From Pseudidiomarina piscicola (GTDB lineage: Bacteria > Pseudomonadota > Gammaproteobacteria > Enterobacterales > Alteromonadaceae): a DNA stretch of 64,000 nucleotides. Under the pieces are notes generated by a model. That model worked only from the letters and a program-made list of their open reading frames with translations. It had not been told where the DNA came from and made no database searches. The first letter of the stretch is position 1; every line of letters begins with the position of its first letter. Positions 43,064 through 51,165 of the stretch are shown piece after piece. The DNA is taken from assembly GCF_902806985.1 (NCBI RefSeq), contig NZ_CADCXY010000002.1:186001-250000 (forward strand), read 5' to 3'. A program made the translations under genes and the position numbers.

Positions 43064-44622
43064 TCAGAGCTATTAACGCGTTCGACCCACTCGGTCAGCA
43101 AACGCACACCATAACCATTACCACCAGCCGGATGGATGCCATTCGCGCTGGTGCTATACGCATTGCCCGCCATATCGATGTGAATCCATGGCGTGTCTTT
43201 GGCAAAGTGCTGAAGGAAACGTGCACCGGCCTGAGCGCCTGGTGAGCCCACGTTTTGAACATCGGCAAGCCAGCTATCAATGATTCCTTTATACGGACCC
43301 AGAGGCAATTGCCAAACCAGTTCCTCGGTGGTTTCACCGGCGTCCTTCATGGCTTCAAGAAGTTCGTCGTGCTCTGAGAAAACAGCAGAATAATCGCGGC
43401 CCACCGCCCCTACTTTAGAGCCTGTTAACGTGGCAATATCAGCAATTGCCCGCGCATTGAGCTTGTCACGCGCAAACCAAATACCATCGGCCAATATCAA
43501 GCGCCCTTCAGCGTCGGTATTCACCACTTCAATATGGGTTCCATCACCCGCCACTAATACGTCTCCAGGCAAGGTTGCGGTTTCAGAGATCAAGTTATGC
43601 GACAAGGGTACAACACCTGCCACATTCACATCAGATTGCTTACCTGCAAGGGCCATTACCGCGCCAAGCACGGCAGCACCACCGGCTTTGTCCGTTTGCA
43701 TACGCACAATAGAGCTACCCGAGGTTTTTAGGTTGTAGCCGCCCGTATCGAACGTATTGCCTTTACCGACAAGCGCCAAAGGTGCTTCGTCGCCACCGCC
43801 ATGATATTCCACCACAAGCAAGTAAGATTTATGCACGCTGCCAGCGCTGACACCATAAAGCGCCCCCATACCCATCTCTTTAACTTGTTCAGGCGTATAA
43901 ACCGTGGCTTTGATGTCGTAGTTACTGACTGCTTTTTGCGCCAGCTCGGCAATCGCTTGTGGGTAGCCGTCGCCACCAGGTAAATTAATAATATCGCGCG
44001 CAACAAACATGCCGTGGGCTAACGGCCGCGTTTGCTGATAGGCCATGGCCGCAGCGTCACCATTGTCACCATGCCAGTGCACCCGGTAGTCGGGCCGTGC
44101 CGGTGGCTCGCTTTTATATTTGTCAAAGCGATAGTTGCGCAAGTCCATACCGTGGGCCATCGATGCAATTTGCTGTTCACTGTAGCCTTTGGCATGTACC
44201 ACGACCGATTCGGTTGTGTCTGACAGCTGAGCAGCTAAACCTGCGCCCAGCTCTTCGGCTTGTGCGCGCGATAGTGACTCACCAGTGCCCACGACCCATA
44301 AACGTTTCGCATAGAAACCAGGTAAGGCCAGCAATTCAACTTGCTGCCCTTGCTCGCCATTAAAGCCTTCGAGGTCGAGCGCAGCTTTAATCATTCTGCG
44401 GGTCGCTGCATCCCACATTTGTGGTAACTCAATGCCAGCTTCTGCAAGTTCCGGTACCAAAAACACCAGTACGTCGGCATCATCAATGTGCTTGTGCTCA
44501 AACTTGTTTTGCGTTTGCACATAGTCACTAAACTTCGCTTGCGCCTGCACCTCTGGTGCACCAAACCCAGCGGCCAATGCCGCACTCATCAAAACTGCTT
44601 GAATACCTACTTTCAAACTCAT
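43060..44622 (-). CDS. Exported M17-family leucyl aminopeptidase
   Basis: A 520-residue enzyme with the M17 metal-binding signatures VGKGNTFDTGGYNLK, TDKAGGAAVLG and NTDAEGRLILAD. It releases N-terminal amino acids from peptides with two metal ions. Unlike cytoplasmic PepA, the N-terminus is a signal peptide (VGIQAVLMSAALAAGFG, cleavage near VQAQA), which places it in the periplasm or outside. That is unusual for the family and suits a peptide-scavenging life style. An N-terminal leucyl-aminopeptidase domain (about 60-180) precedes the catalytic domain. It is monocistronic, with the tRNA-Arg promoter next to it. Confidence 0.9.
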   Translation of the reverse strand: MSLKVGIQAVLMSAALAAGFGAPEVQAQAKFSDYVQTQNKFEHKHIDDADVLVFLVPELAEAGIELPQMWDAATRRMIKAALDLEGFNGEQGQQVELLALPGFYAKRLWVVGTGESLSRAQAEELGAGLAAQLSDTTESVVVHAKGYSEQQIASMAHGMDLRNYRFDKYKSEPPARPDYRVHWHGDNGDAAAMAYQQTRPLAHGMFVARDIINLPGGDGYPQAIAELAQKAVSNYDIKATVYTPEQVKEMGMGALYGVSAGSVHKSYLLVVEYHGGGDEAPLALVGKGNTFDTGGYNLKTSGSSIVRMQTDKAGGAAVLGAVMALAGKQSDVNVAGVVPLSHNLISETATLPGDVLVAGDGTHIEVVNTDAEGRLILADGIWFARDKLNARAIADIATLTGSKVGAVGRDYSAVFSEHDELLEAMKDAGETTEELVWQLPLGPYKGIIDSWLADVQNVGSPGAQAGARFLQHFAKDTPWIHIDMAGNAYSTSANGIHPAGGNGYGVRLLTEWVERVNSSD

Positions 44623-44707
44623 GGATAAAGCCCTCAGTTCACTGACAACGGGGCCTTAACATGCCCCACAAGCAGAGCTAAAACAAGCGATTAATCGACG
44701 AAGTGGG

Positions 44708-44736
44708 TAGACAATGCGTCCATTTTTCCCTAGAAT
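44708..44736 (+). promoter_or_regulatory. tRNA-Arg promoter
   Basis: TAGACA (44708-44713) and TAGAAT (44731-44736) are separated by 17 bp, each one base from the sigma-70 consensus, followed by a GC-containing discriminator (CCACGCC) typical of stringently controlled tRNA promoters. The tRNA begins 44 bp downstream. Confidence 0.7.
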
Positions 44737-44780
44737 CCACGCCTGCTTGTTCGCAAGCACTTACACTTCTTATTTGATGC

Positions 44781-44857
<77 letters not shown>

Positions 44858-44979
44858 TTTTTACAGGCCTGTGGCGCGCCTTCGCGTCTTTATAGTGCCG
44901 ATAACTCAAAAAGTCCCACAGTTAGTCCCACACTTTTGTAAATTTCGCTGATTTGTCTTGGGGCTGTCGTTTTGTCTTT

Positions 44980-45520
44980 TTATGGTGTCCTGGGACATGG
45001 TTTTGTCTTTTGGGACAGGACAACGAAAAAGACAAAGTACCAATTTAGCTTCTCCATCAACCGTACCTTCCAATCATCAAGCACGCAATAAGCCTCACCG
45101 AATATAGCTTCATACTTGATCATGTAATCCGCTTGGTCTTTGGCGGCGTCCCAAATACCCAAGAATACCGCTAAGGCAACGTTTGCGTGAGGTGCGGGAA
45201 GCGTAATCCACATACGAGAACCGTTATTCCGGTAGTTAAGCTCGCCCTCCTCAATATGCACCTTGGCCCCCGTCCAAAGCTGTTGACCAAATGTTCTTGG
45301 TAGTTCCCCTATCACGAGGTAGCGATTACGTTGCTTTGCATAACCGGTAATGCTTTGTTGTGCTTTATCTAAAGCATCGAGAAAAGCAATCTCTTTTTCT
45401 CTGTTCCTCTGACAAACCGCTGGCAATGCTTTCGAACTTCTTCTTTAACTGCAAATCTCGAACGCGAACTCCCATAGAGTCTGTAGCCTGTTGATTGCTG
45501 AACGCTAAATATTGCAGCAT
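44980..45520 (-). pseudogene. Frameshifted gene of unknown function downstream of tRNA-Arg
   Basis: Two overlapping frames on the minus strand read as one protein if a single base is removed from the five-T run at 45394-45398 (A run on the coding strand). From ATG 45520 the 5' frame reads MLQYLAFSNQQATDS...; the 3' frame continues with EIAFLDALDKAQQS... to the stop at 44980. The joined product would be about 180 residues, soluble and without a motif that I recognise. Upstream its start overlaps the end of the fragment at 45505. It may be real decay or a single-base sequencing error. The adjacent tRNA suggests a remnant of an integrated element. Confidence 0.6.
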
Positions 45521-45690
45521 ATCGTTGAGTTGCTTCCTAGCACGCGTGCGTGGCCATGTGCTGCGGTTGGACGCTCATCTCCTGCAGGACCTATGTAACG
45601 GCCGTCAGTGTCATATAACGCGACCGGTTTTTTATCGATAATGAGAAGGTAATGTTTGATGGGCCCATAGATACCGTGTGAATCGCCACT
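45505..45690 (-). pseudogene. 5'-truncated copy of the unknown gene at 54626
   Basis: The minus strand from 45690 encodes IYGPIKHYLLIIDKKPVALYDTDGRYI (first part quoted in pieces: YGPIKHYLLIID, YDTDGRYIG), which matches the C-terminal third of the protein at 54626-54985 (YGPIKHYLLIID, YDTDGRYIS) almost residue for residue. An in-frame stop lies just upstream, so the N-terminal two thirds are missing. The end overlaps the following frameshifted gene by 16 bp. The shared nucleotide sequence makes this a duplicated relic, not chance similarity. Confidence 0.75.
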
Positions 45691-45762
45691 TACCAGCTAG
45701 ACATTTTCTTGCCATAGCATGGAGTAGACCGATAACCACTCATCGTAAAGTATATCAATTGA

Positions 45763-45791
45763 TTGACAATATGGTCATTTTTGAATATTGT
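45763..45791 (+). promoter_or_regulatory. Promoter and inverted repeat before the mystery A/B pair
   Basis: TTGACA (45763-45768) and TATTGT (45786-45791) have a 17-bp spacer. A perfect 7-bp inverted repeat, ACAATAT (45766-45772) and ATATTGT (45785-45791), overlaps both elements, the expected place for autoregulation by the HTH protein encoded next. Confidence 0.55.
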
Positions 45792-45834
45792 TTAATGTGC
45801 AATTTGCCGATTTTAGTCAATGAGATAATATACA

Positions 45835-46302
45835 ATGAGTGTTAAGAAAACAGTTAAAAAACAATATGTACAGATAGTAGATATCGCTGCGAAGCAGCTT
45901 GTATCTCTAAGGAAGCCACCTGAGGGGTGGCTTTCTGTGCTGCGAAAGGCTTTGGGCATGTCTGGGGCACAAGTTGCAATTCGGGCAGGGGTTAGCCGTA
46001 ATGCCATCTATCAAGCTGAGCGTAACGAGACTGATGGAGCCATTACAATCAAACAGATGCAAAAGTTTGCCGAGGCAATGGGTGGGCGTTTCGTTTATGC
46101 CATTGTGCCTGAGAACGGAGCAGTCTCAGATATTATTCAGAAGCAGGCGCGTCGCAAAGCAGAAGACCGCATTAAACGAGCTAGTGCCCATATGGCATTG
46201 GAGAAACAATCTTTGACGAGCGAGCAAACGGCGCAGCGTATTGATGACCTCGCAAATGAGCTCATCCGGGATATGCCCGCTGACTTCTGGAAAGTTAAAT
46301 AA
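45835..46302 (+). CDS. Mobile mystery protein A (XRE-type HTH)
   Basis: A 155-residue protein with an XRE helix-turn-helix at about 40-80 (SGAQVAIRAGVSRNAIYQAE) and a charged helical C-terminus ending in DMPADFWKVK. This matches the family named mobile mystery protein A, known from mobile regions and always followed by a Fic-domain partner. The stop overlaps the partner's ATG (TAATG at 46300). By analogy with toxin-antitoxin pairs it probably represses the operon and restrains the Fic protein; this is not established for the family. Confidence 0.85.
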   Translation: MSVKKTVKKQYVQIVDIAAKQLVSLRKPPEGWLSVLRKALGMSGAQVAIRAGVSRNAIYQAERNETDGAITIKQMQKFAEAMGGRFVYAIVPENGAVSDIIQKQARRKAEDRIKRASAHMALEKQSLTSEQTAQRIDDLANELIRDMPADFWKVK

Positions 46303-46892
46303 TGCTTGAAGAGCCGGATGGAGCAACTCCGCTTGATCCCGATGAAATTCGGGGCCTAAAGTTTAAACACGTTGCGACTCGAGGAGAGCTAGATGAATTG
46401 GAGCAGGCCAATATCGAGCAAGGCCTTACCTGGATATCTCGAAGGCGTAGCGGTTCTGTCTTTGATGATGGTTTTATAAGGATTTTACACAAAAAGCTTT
46501 TCGGAGATGTTTGGGTATGGGCCGGTGAGTATCGACTTACGGAAAAAAATATTGGTATAGATCCACTTCAAATTGCTGTGCAGTTGCGCATGCTTCTCGC
46601 CAACGCAAGCTATTGGGCGGAGCATCAGACTTTTTCGCCTCTGGAAGCGGCGGCTCGTTTTCATCATCGGTTGGTACAGATTCATCTATTTCCTAACGGC
46701 AACGGACGGCACGCGCGTATTGCAGCCGACATCATGCTTGAAGAAGTATACAACCATCCACCTATTGCTTGGGCTAGCGGCTTCGATTTACAAGCTGACA
46801 ATGAACGCCGTGAAGATTATATTGCCGCCCTTCGCGCTGCTGATGCTGGCGATTTCCAGCCACTTTTTACTTTCGTTGAGACCGCTATTTAA
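46302..46892 (+). CDS. Mobile mystery protein B (Fic domain)
   Basis: A 196-residue Fic protein with the full catalytic motif HLFPNGNGRHAR (H128 to R139). Fic enzymes transfer AMP or other phosphate-containing groups to target proteins. The N-terminal ATRGELDELEQANI region is typical of mobile mystery protein B. The catalytic loop is intact, so the protein should be active unless held in check by protein A. The gene's 3' end overlaps by 8 bp the remnant of an AbiEii toxin gene on the opposite strand, suggesting that the A/B cassette replaced most of that gene. Confidence 0.88.
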   Translation: MLEEPDGATPLDPDEIRGLKFKHVATRGELDELEQANIEQGLTWISRRRSGSVFDDGFIRILHKKLFGDVWVWAGEYRLTEKNIGIDPLQIAVQLRMLLANASYWAEHQTFSPLEAAARFHHRLVQIHLFPNGNGRHARIAADIMLEEVYNHPPIAWASGFDLQADNERREDYIAALRAADAGDFQPLFTFVETAI

Positions 46893-46980
46893 GTGTAGTA
46901 AGTCTAACACGCCTTGCTAAAGCGGTTGGTCGAGCGTCACCCAGAAGCAGCTTCACTTGTCCTTTATAGGCGTCATTCAT
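46885..46980 (-). pseudogene. Truncated AbiEii toxin gene (first ~13 codons genuine)
   Basis: Directly downstream of AbiEi, ATG 46980 overlaps the antitoxin stop (ATGA), as in intact AbiE operons. The reading frame starts MNDAYKGQVKLLL, the usual start of AbiEii nucleotidyltransferases, then turns into unrelated residues and stops after 31 codons. The GS/DXD nucleotidyltransferase motifs are absent. The break coincides with the end of the Fic gene, so an insertion or deletion removed the rest of the toxin. Confidence 0.75.
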
Positions 46981-47747
46981 ACCACTGCCTCCAGTTCTTT
47001 TGGCACTGTGATCTGATACTTCGCGACATAAACACCATCAGCTACTATCGAGCGCTTACCGGAGCCTAGGTCCACGTTGTCTAAATTGAGGTAACGCACC
47101 CAGTCGTGATTCGCTTTGTCAGCCATATAAAGAAACAGGCGTTTAACCTTGATTGATTTGCAGGCTTCAAGCAGTTTTTGCACGGATGCCGGTCGTAGGT
47201 TGTTCAGCCCCTCCATTAACTCATAGACTTCAGTTAACGATTGTGACTTTGGTGCGAGGTATAAACATTCCATGATTGCGCGTGCAGGGTCGGATACCTT
47301 CACTTTAAATTGCTTATGCGATAGTTCGATCAAACCAAGCTCCGGCGCTAGGAAATTGGTGAGCGTACATTTTATCGTAAGACCCCAGTCCCGTTTCTTG
47401 AACCAAAGCGGTAAATGCTCACCCTGATCGCCAAACAGTTGCGCATGTTTTGGAGAGAGCTCTAAGTAGTGTGATTTGCCCTGCAATGCTAATGCAGTCC
47501 TACCCCCTGGATGGACGGACAGACCCAGTTGGGTTTGCAGTGCATAGACAGCCCCCAGATAGTCGACCTGGTCGCCGTAACGGATTAATGCGCCCGTACC
47601 GACAGATTCAAACCACTGGCTGTTCTTATAACGCTTTTGCAGATCGTTGCTGTAACCATTATCAACAAGCCAGGCAGAGCAAAGCACAACCCCGGCGGGT
47701 TGGTCTCTGAGTAGTTTGTTTAATTTAGATGATGATTCGGTACTCAT
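46977..47747 (-). CDS. abiEi: AbiEi-family type IV antitoxin (orphan)
   Basis: A 256-residue protein of the AbiEi family: an N-terminal winged-helix region (about 1-95) and a C-terminal domain with the LIELSHKQFKVKVSDPARAIMECLYLAP and VKRLFLYMADKANHDWV motifs. AbiEi represses its operon and neutralises the AbiEii nucleotidyltransferase toxin; the pair gives phage resistance by abortive infection. Here the toxin gene is only a stub, so this is an orphan antitoxin. The upstream AT-rich region has a GGTTAACC palindrome at 47777-47784 that may be part of its operator. Confidence 0.88.
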   Translation of the reverse strand: MSTESSSKLNKLLRDQPAGVVLCSAWLVDNGYSNDLQKRYKNSQWFESVGTGALIRYGDQVDYLGAVYALQTQLGLSVHPGGRTALALQGKSHYLELSPKHAQLFGDQGEHLPLWFKKRDWGLTIKCTLTNFLAPELGLIELSHKQFKVKVSDPARAIMECLYLAPKSQSLTEVYELMEGLNNLRPASVQKLLEACKSIKVKRLFLYMADKANHDWVRYLNLDNVDLGSGKRSIVADGVYVAKYQITVPKELEAVV

Positions 47748-48353
47748 AGTGCTAACCTACTATAATTTATAAACCTGGTTAACCCTGAGTTTATATTATT
47801 TTATATTTTGGCGCTATTAGTGCGTAACGAAAGCAAATTTTAAACTGCGAGGCTGGTTGTGGATTGATGCTTAACCAAAGAAACAAGCATACCGATCTTC
47901 TTTCACAAGCTTTAAAAACTCACTAAGTCGCTTCACCTTTGGTTTTGGCTCATAAGCATGCCAAATTTTGCGTTTTTACGTAGGTTGTTTTTGCGACCGG
48001 CAGCTCCATGGTTTCAGAAGGGTTTTGCCATGGCAGATTACCTAAAGCAGGAAAAGAAAGCGTGATTTTAACCAAATACATCCGATTTATACAGGAGGTT
48101 CAGTAGCCGAACGTCTGGCTAAATGGCCTCGTTAAATTATTCCTGAGATCGTTTTATTACTTGGCCTGCACGGTTGCTGCCTTCTCGCGCCATTAAACGC
48201 TTTGAGCAGACTCTCTTTTCAAATTCTATGAATTCCTTGTTCAAGAGTTGAGGTCAACTTAAAATCACAGCCCTTAGCGGCCACTACTAATATTATCTGG
48301 CAATTTATTCTTAGTCAGTGCAGTTAAAGCCAGCTAACTTGCTGGCCTTATAC
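47748..48353. other. 606-bp gap without a convincing gene
   Basis: No coding frame with recognisable features is visible on either strand. The AbiEi promoter region lies at the left end and the terminator of the hydrolase gene at the right end (48329-48346). The middle is low in structure and may be a deletion scar of the accessory region. Confidence 0.6.
48329..48346 (-). terminator. Terminator of the HK-RR-hydrolase operon
   Basis: GCCAGC and GCTGGC form a 6-bp stem around a 6-base loop, followed on the minus strand by TTTAA. It lies 7 bp after the hydrolase stop codon. The stem is short, so efficiency may be modest. Confidence 0.55.
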
Positions 48354-49202
48354 TTAGTTACATTCTGGGCCCATGACACGTTTTAGGTGAGTCAAGACAG
48401 TATCCATTGTTTCCTTGTTATAACTGTAATGGCCTCCATCCAAAGCGACATGCAACACGGGTTGCTCATAGCTTGTCTCTGACAGCCTTTGCTCAATTTT
48501 ATTAGCCATTTCGAATGAAGGCCAAATTTGGTCTTGCTTTGCTGAAACCAGCGTGACCGAACCCTTGATCTTCTCGACAGGAATAGCAGCAGCGTGTAAA
48601 TCTTTTGCGGAAGCTTCCGATAAAGCGTCAGTAAAAGCAGCTCGGTACTCGCCGGTAAAAATACCGGATAGCATATCAAAGGATAATAAAGGGGCCTCAA
48701 TGTAAGGTAGTGGCTGTCCATCGATGCTCCAGCTGGAGTAGCTCATCGGCGTTTTCACTGCATTCCAGGCAACATGACTCGGGTATGCAGCGACGATGTG
48801 ATTAATCGTATTAAAATGACTGCCAAGCAACAAAGATAATTCTGCACCTTTTGAAAAACCGAGAAGTGCAACACACTGCCCTTTAATACTCGGGTCTTCA
48901 GTTATTGCCTTAATACGCGCGTCAATTTCGTTTAAAGACAGCTCAATAGGGCTATCGGGCGTTCCCGCTGTATCAAAGTAGCCCATTGATGCGACAGAGA
49001 ATCCATAATCGTGATATCTATCCATCAACGGCTTCATAGTTGGATTAGCAAAGTAATTACCACCGTCACTTCCCCCTACCAAGATGACTAACGGGTGTGC
49101 TACGCCGTCGCTAATGTAATTGGTGTATAAATCAGGTTGTGGTGCGTTTTCGCAGGACGCAAGAGCCCCCACCAGTAAAAATGGTGTTATTAATTTTTTC
49201 AT
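48354..49202 (-). CDS. Alpha/beta-hydrolase lipoprotein (BAAT/dienelactone-hydrolase-like)
   Basis: A 282-residue lipoprotein (lipobox LASC near residue 16) with an alpha/beta-hydrolase fold. Visible: an oxyanion-region VGGSDGG, nucleophile Ser in GFSKGAE (GxSxG) and a C-terminal catalytic His in ALDGGHYSY. The Asp is probably in VSAKQDQIWP. It resembles the C-terminal domain of acyl-CoA thioester hydrolase/bile acid acyltransferase proteins, also found in bacterial resistance and cell-envelope contexts. It lies 32 bp after the LytTR regulator, so it is the probable output of that system. Substrate unknown. Confidence 0.75.
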   Translation of the reverse strand: MKKLITPFLLVGALASCENAPQPDLYTNYISDGVAHPLVILVGGSDGGNYFANPTMKPLMDRYHDYGFSVASMGYFDTAGTPDSPIELSLNEIDARIKAITEDPSIKGQCVALLGFSKGAELSLLLGSHFNTINHIVAAYPSHVAWNAVKTPMSYSSWSIDGQPLPYIEAPLLSFDMLSGIFTGEYRAAFTDALSEASAKDLHAAAIPVEKIKGSVTLVSAKQDQIWPSFEMANKIEQRLSETSYEQPVLHVALDGGHYSYNKETMDTVLTHLKRVMGPECN

Positions 49203-49234
49203 TGTTGTTCCTTATTATTTTTTAGGGTTAAGCA

Positions 49235-49948
49235 CTACATCGTTAAGTGCTTTTTTAGTTGGCGTGCGCCATTACGGCTGGTTAATACTTCCAGCTCGGA
49301 GTGAATAAATCGTAAGAGCAAGCGCCCATTAAGCCAGCGCTCGGCTTCGCTCAATCGAAGCCGATTAATGATTGCGCCACGATGGACACGAAAAAAGTGT
49401 GCTGGCAGTTGTTGCTCCAGCTCAGTTAATGTCTTGTCTAGAGGGTAAGTCTGCGAACCGCAATGGGCCACTTGCGTGCCGTTGTCGATAATAATGGCAT
49501 CGATATCCTCAATTCTTACGTTTCTCATACGTTGCCCGACCTGACTAATCAATGTTTGTGGCAGCGTTTGGGCTCGTTTTAGCCGCAGTCGCTCAGCGAC
49601 TCGTTCAAGTGCGAGCTGAAGTCGTTGTAGATTAATCGGTTTGAGAACGTAATCAGCGGCGGCACCGTTGAAAGCTTCAACGGCATAACGACTGTGTGCC
49701 GTTGTAAAGATAACTTCACTAGTGCAGTGTTGCTGGTTTAATTGCGACAGAACATCGATTCCACTTAGGCCTGGCATATTAATATCGAGTAAAATGACAT
49801 CGGGTTGAGACTCTGAAAGACGCTGAAAAAGCTCCTCTCCGGACCTTAGCTCGGCTTCAATACGCCACTCGGGTAATGGACTTATAAGCTGATTCAACTT
49901 CAGTCTGCTTGCATATTCATCGTCAACGATAAAAAGGGTATTAACCAT
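49235..49948 (-). CDS. LytTR-family response regulator
   Basis: Start chosen at ATG 49948, because it directly precedes the receiver fold (NTLFIVDDE); the upstream ATG at 50035 would add residues inside the kinase gene. The 237-residue protein has a receiver domain (1-120; phosphorylation site D55 in VILLDINMPG) and a LytTR DNA-binding domain (about 135-235; the VHRGAIINRLRL motif). It overlaps the histidine kinase gene by 8 bp. Such systems often control cell-wall, surface or antibiotic-response genes. The adjacent hydrolase lipoprotein is the likely target. Confidence 0.92.
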   Translation of the reverse strand: MVNTLFIVDDEYASRLKLNQLISPLPEWRIEAELRSGEELFQRLSESQPDVILLDINMPGLSGIDVLSQLNQQHCTSEVIFTTAHSRYAVEAFNGAAADYVLKPINLQRLQLALERVAERLRLKRAQTLPQTLISQVGQRMRNVRIEDIDAIIIDNGTQVAHCGSQTYPLDKTLTELEQQLPAHFFRVHRGAIINRLRLSEAERWLNGRLLLRFIHSELEVLTSRNGARQLKKHLTM

Positions 49949-50948
49949 GATTGGACTCCAAGCTGATAGTGACAACCGCTCCCTTAGACTCTGGGTCATT
50001 CGACAGCTGGATATTAGCGTGACGCATAAGCCCAATCCGTTGGATGGTTGTACTCAAACCGACTCCCGAATGCTTTAGATCGTCAGGTTGACTCGTCAGC
50101 ATTGCATCAGGAAAACCGGGACCATTATCGCGGATAATGATCTGCAGAGCACTGCCATGAGTTTTGTATTTTAAAGTCAACTCAATTGGAAACTGGGTGG
50201 CATGTTTAATTGAGTTTTCCAGCAGTGGCTGCAACAAAAACGGTGGAATTTGCACATCCAGAATTGCTTCATCAATGTCTATATCTATCTTCAAATCGTC
50301 ACCGAGCCTAGCCAGCTCAATATTTAGCCACTTTTGTAATATCATTAATTCATGCTTGAGGCTGATAGTATCGACATTATTGGTGTCGAGGATATGTCGC
50401 AGCACGGACGCTAAATCGTCAGTCAACAGCTCTGCTTTTTCCGGATTCGACGTAATGAAAGCCGTTAACGTATTAAGGCTGTTAAACAAGAAATGAGGAT
50501 GCAAAGCATGCTTGAGTTGATTCAACTCAGCGTGCTGGCGCAGCAAACGTTCGATTTGTAATGCTTTGTAGGCTCTATAGGCGCGATAAAGAATATAGGT
50601 TCCAATAGCCCAGGGAATTGACATGAAAAAGACATCAAGCCAACCAAAGTTAACAGCTGAGTAAATGCCTGCCAGAGCAAAACCCCAGATTCGATAGCCG
50701 ATATAAAAGCAACCAAACCATAGAAGTAACTCATAGAGAATATTCTTGATGCCAAGCCTTTTGATAGCGAATATGGCCGAAGAAATGGGTACCCAAAATA
50801 GGAAAACAATCGCAACAACTCCAGCTAACAGAGCGTCACTGGTTCCAGCCTGCCCTCGTTGCCACCAATCGAGAAAGGTAATAGTAGCACTGATAAAGCT
50901 TAACCCGAGTAATGCAATAAACAGTTCTTTTTTAGTGAGTTCCGGCAT
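49941..50948 (-). CDS. LytS/YehU-type sensor histidine kinase
   Basis: A 335-residue kinase with about four transmembrane helices (1-125) and a cytoplasmic His_kinase domain (PF06580). The phospho-acceptor lies in LKHALHPHFLFNSLN (H152), and a HATPase_c domain follows (DNGPGF and GVGLSTTIQRI motifs). No periplasmic sensor domain of appreciable size is present, so it may sense membrane events. It is upstream of and overlaps the LytTR regulator, forming a typical pair. Confidence 0.92.
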   Translation of the reverse strand: MPELTKKELFIALLGLSFISATITFLDWWQRGQAGTSDALLAGVVAIVFLFWVPISSAIFAIKRLGIKNILYELLLWFGCFYIGYRIWGFALAGIYSAVNFGWLDVFFMSIPWAIGTYILYRAYRAYKALQIERLLRQHAELNQLKHALHPHFLFNSLNTLTAFITSNPEKAELLTDDLASVLRHILDTNNVDTISLKHELMILQKWLNIELARLGDDLKIDIDIDEAILDVQIPPFLLQPLLENSIKHATQFPIELTLKYKTHGSALQIIIRDNGPGFPDAMLTSQPDDLKHSGVGLSTTIQRIGLMRHANIQLSNDPESKGAVVTISLESNHG

Positions 50949-51045
50949 CGATATGTCCGCTGCTTTGGTTATGCAGACATTATTAAAGCCCTGAAGCTGA
51001 GTGTCACTGAGTTTCTGACTGAATGGTTAAATTAACGTGTTGAAC

Positions 51046-51070
51046 TGTCAGCCATATAAAGAAATAGGCG
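51046..51070. repeat. 25-bp relic of AbiEi coding sequence
   Basis: These 25 bases match the AbiEi coding segment at 47117-47141 with one mismatch (position 51065 T against 47136 C). The match encodes RLFLYMAD, an AbiEi signature, in the minus strand, and partial similarity continues a few bases on the 3' side. It is not a general repeat in the window and implies that a second AbiEi-like gene once lay here or that a fragment moved. Confidence 0.7.
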
Positions 51071-51165
51071 ATTCACTCGTATAGTGAACCTGTTACACTC
51101 AATCAGTGTCTTAGCCTATACGAAGATGGCGTAATAAGCGCCGGCACTTTTAGAAAGGCGAGAAC

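Noticed and set aside
44858-44960. Possible integrase C-terminal remnant on the minus strand ([15 protein letters not shown] tail)
   Set aside because: Only a short tail is readable and no integrase catalytic motif is present, so I did not call it a gene.
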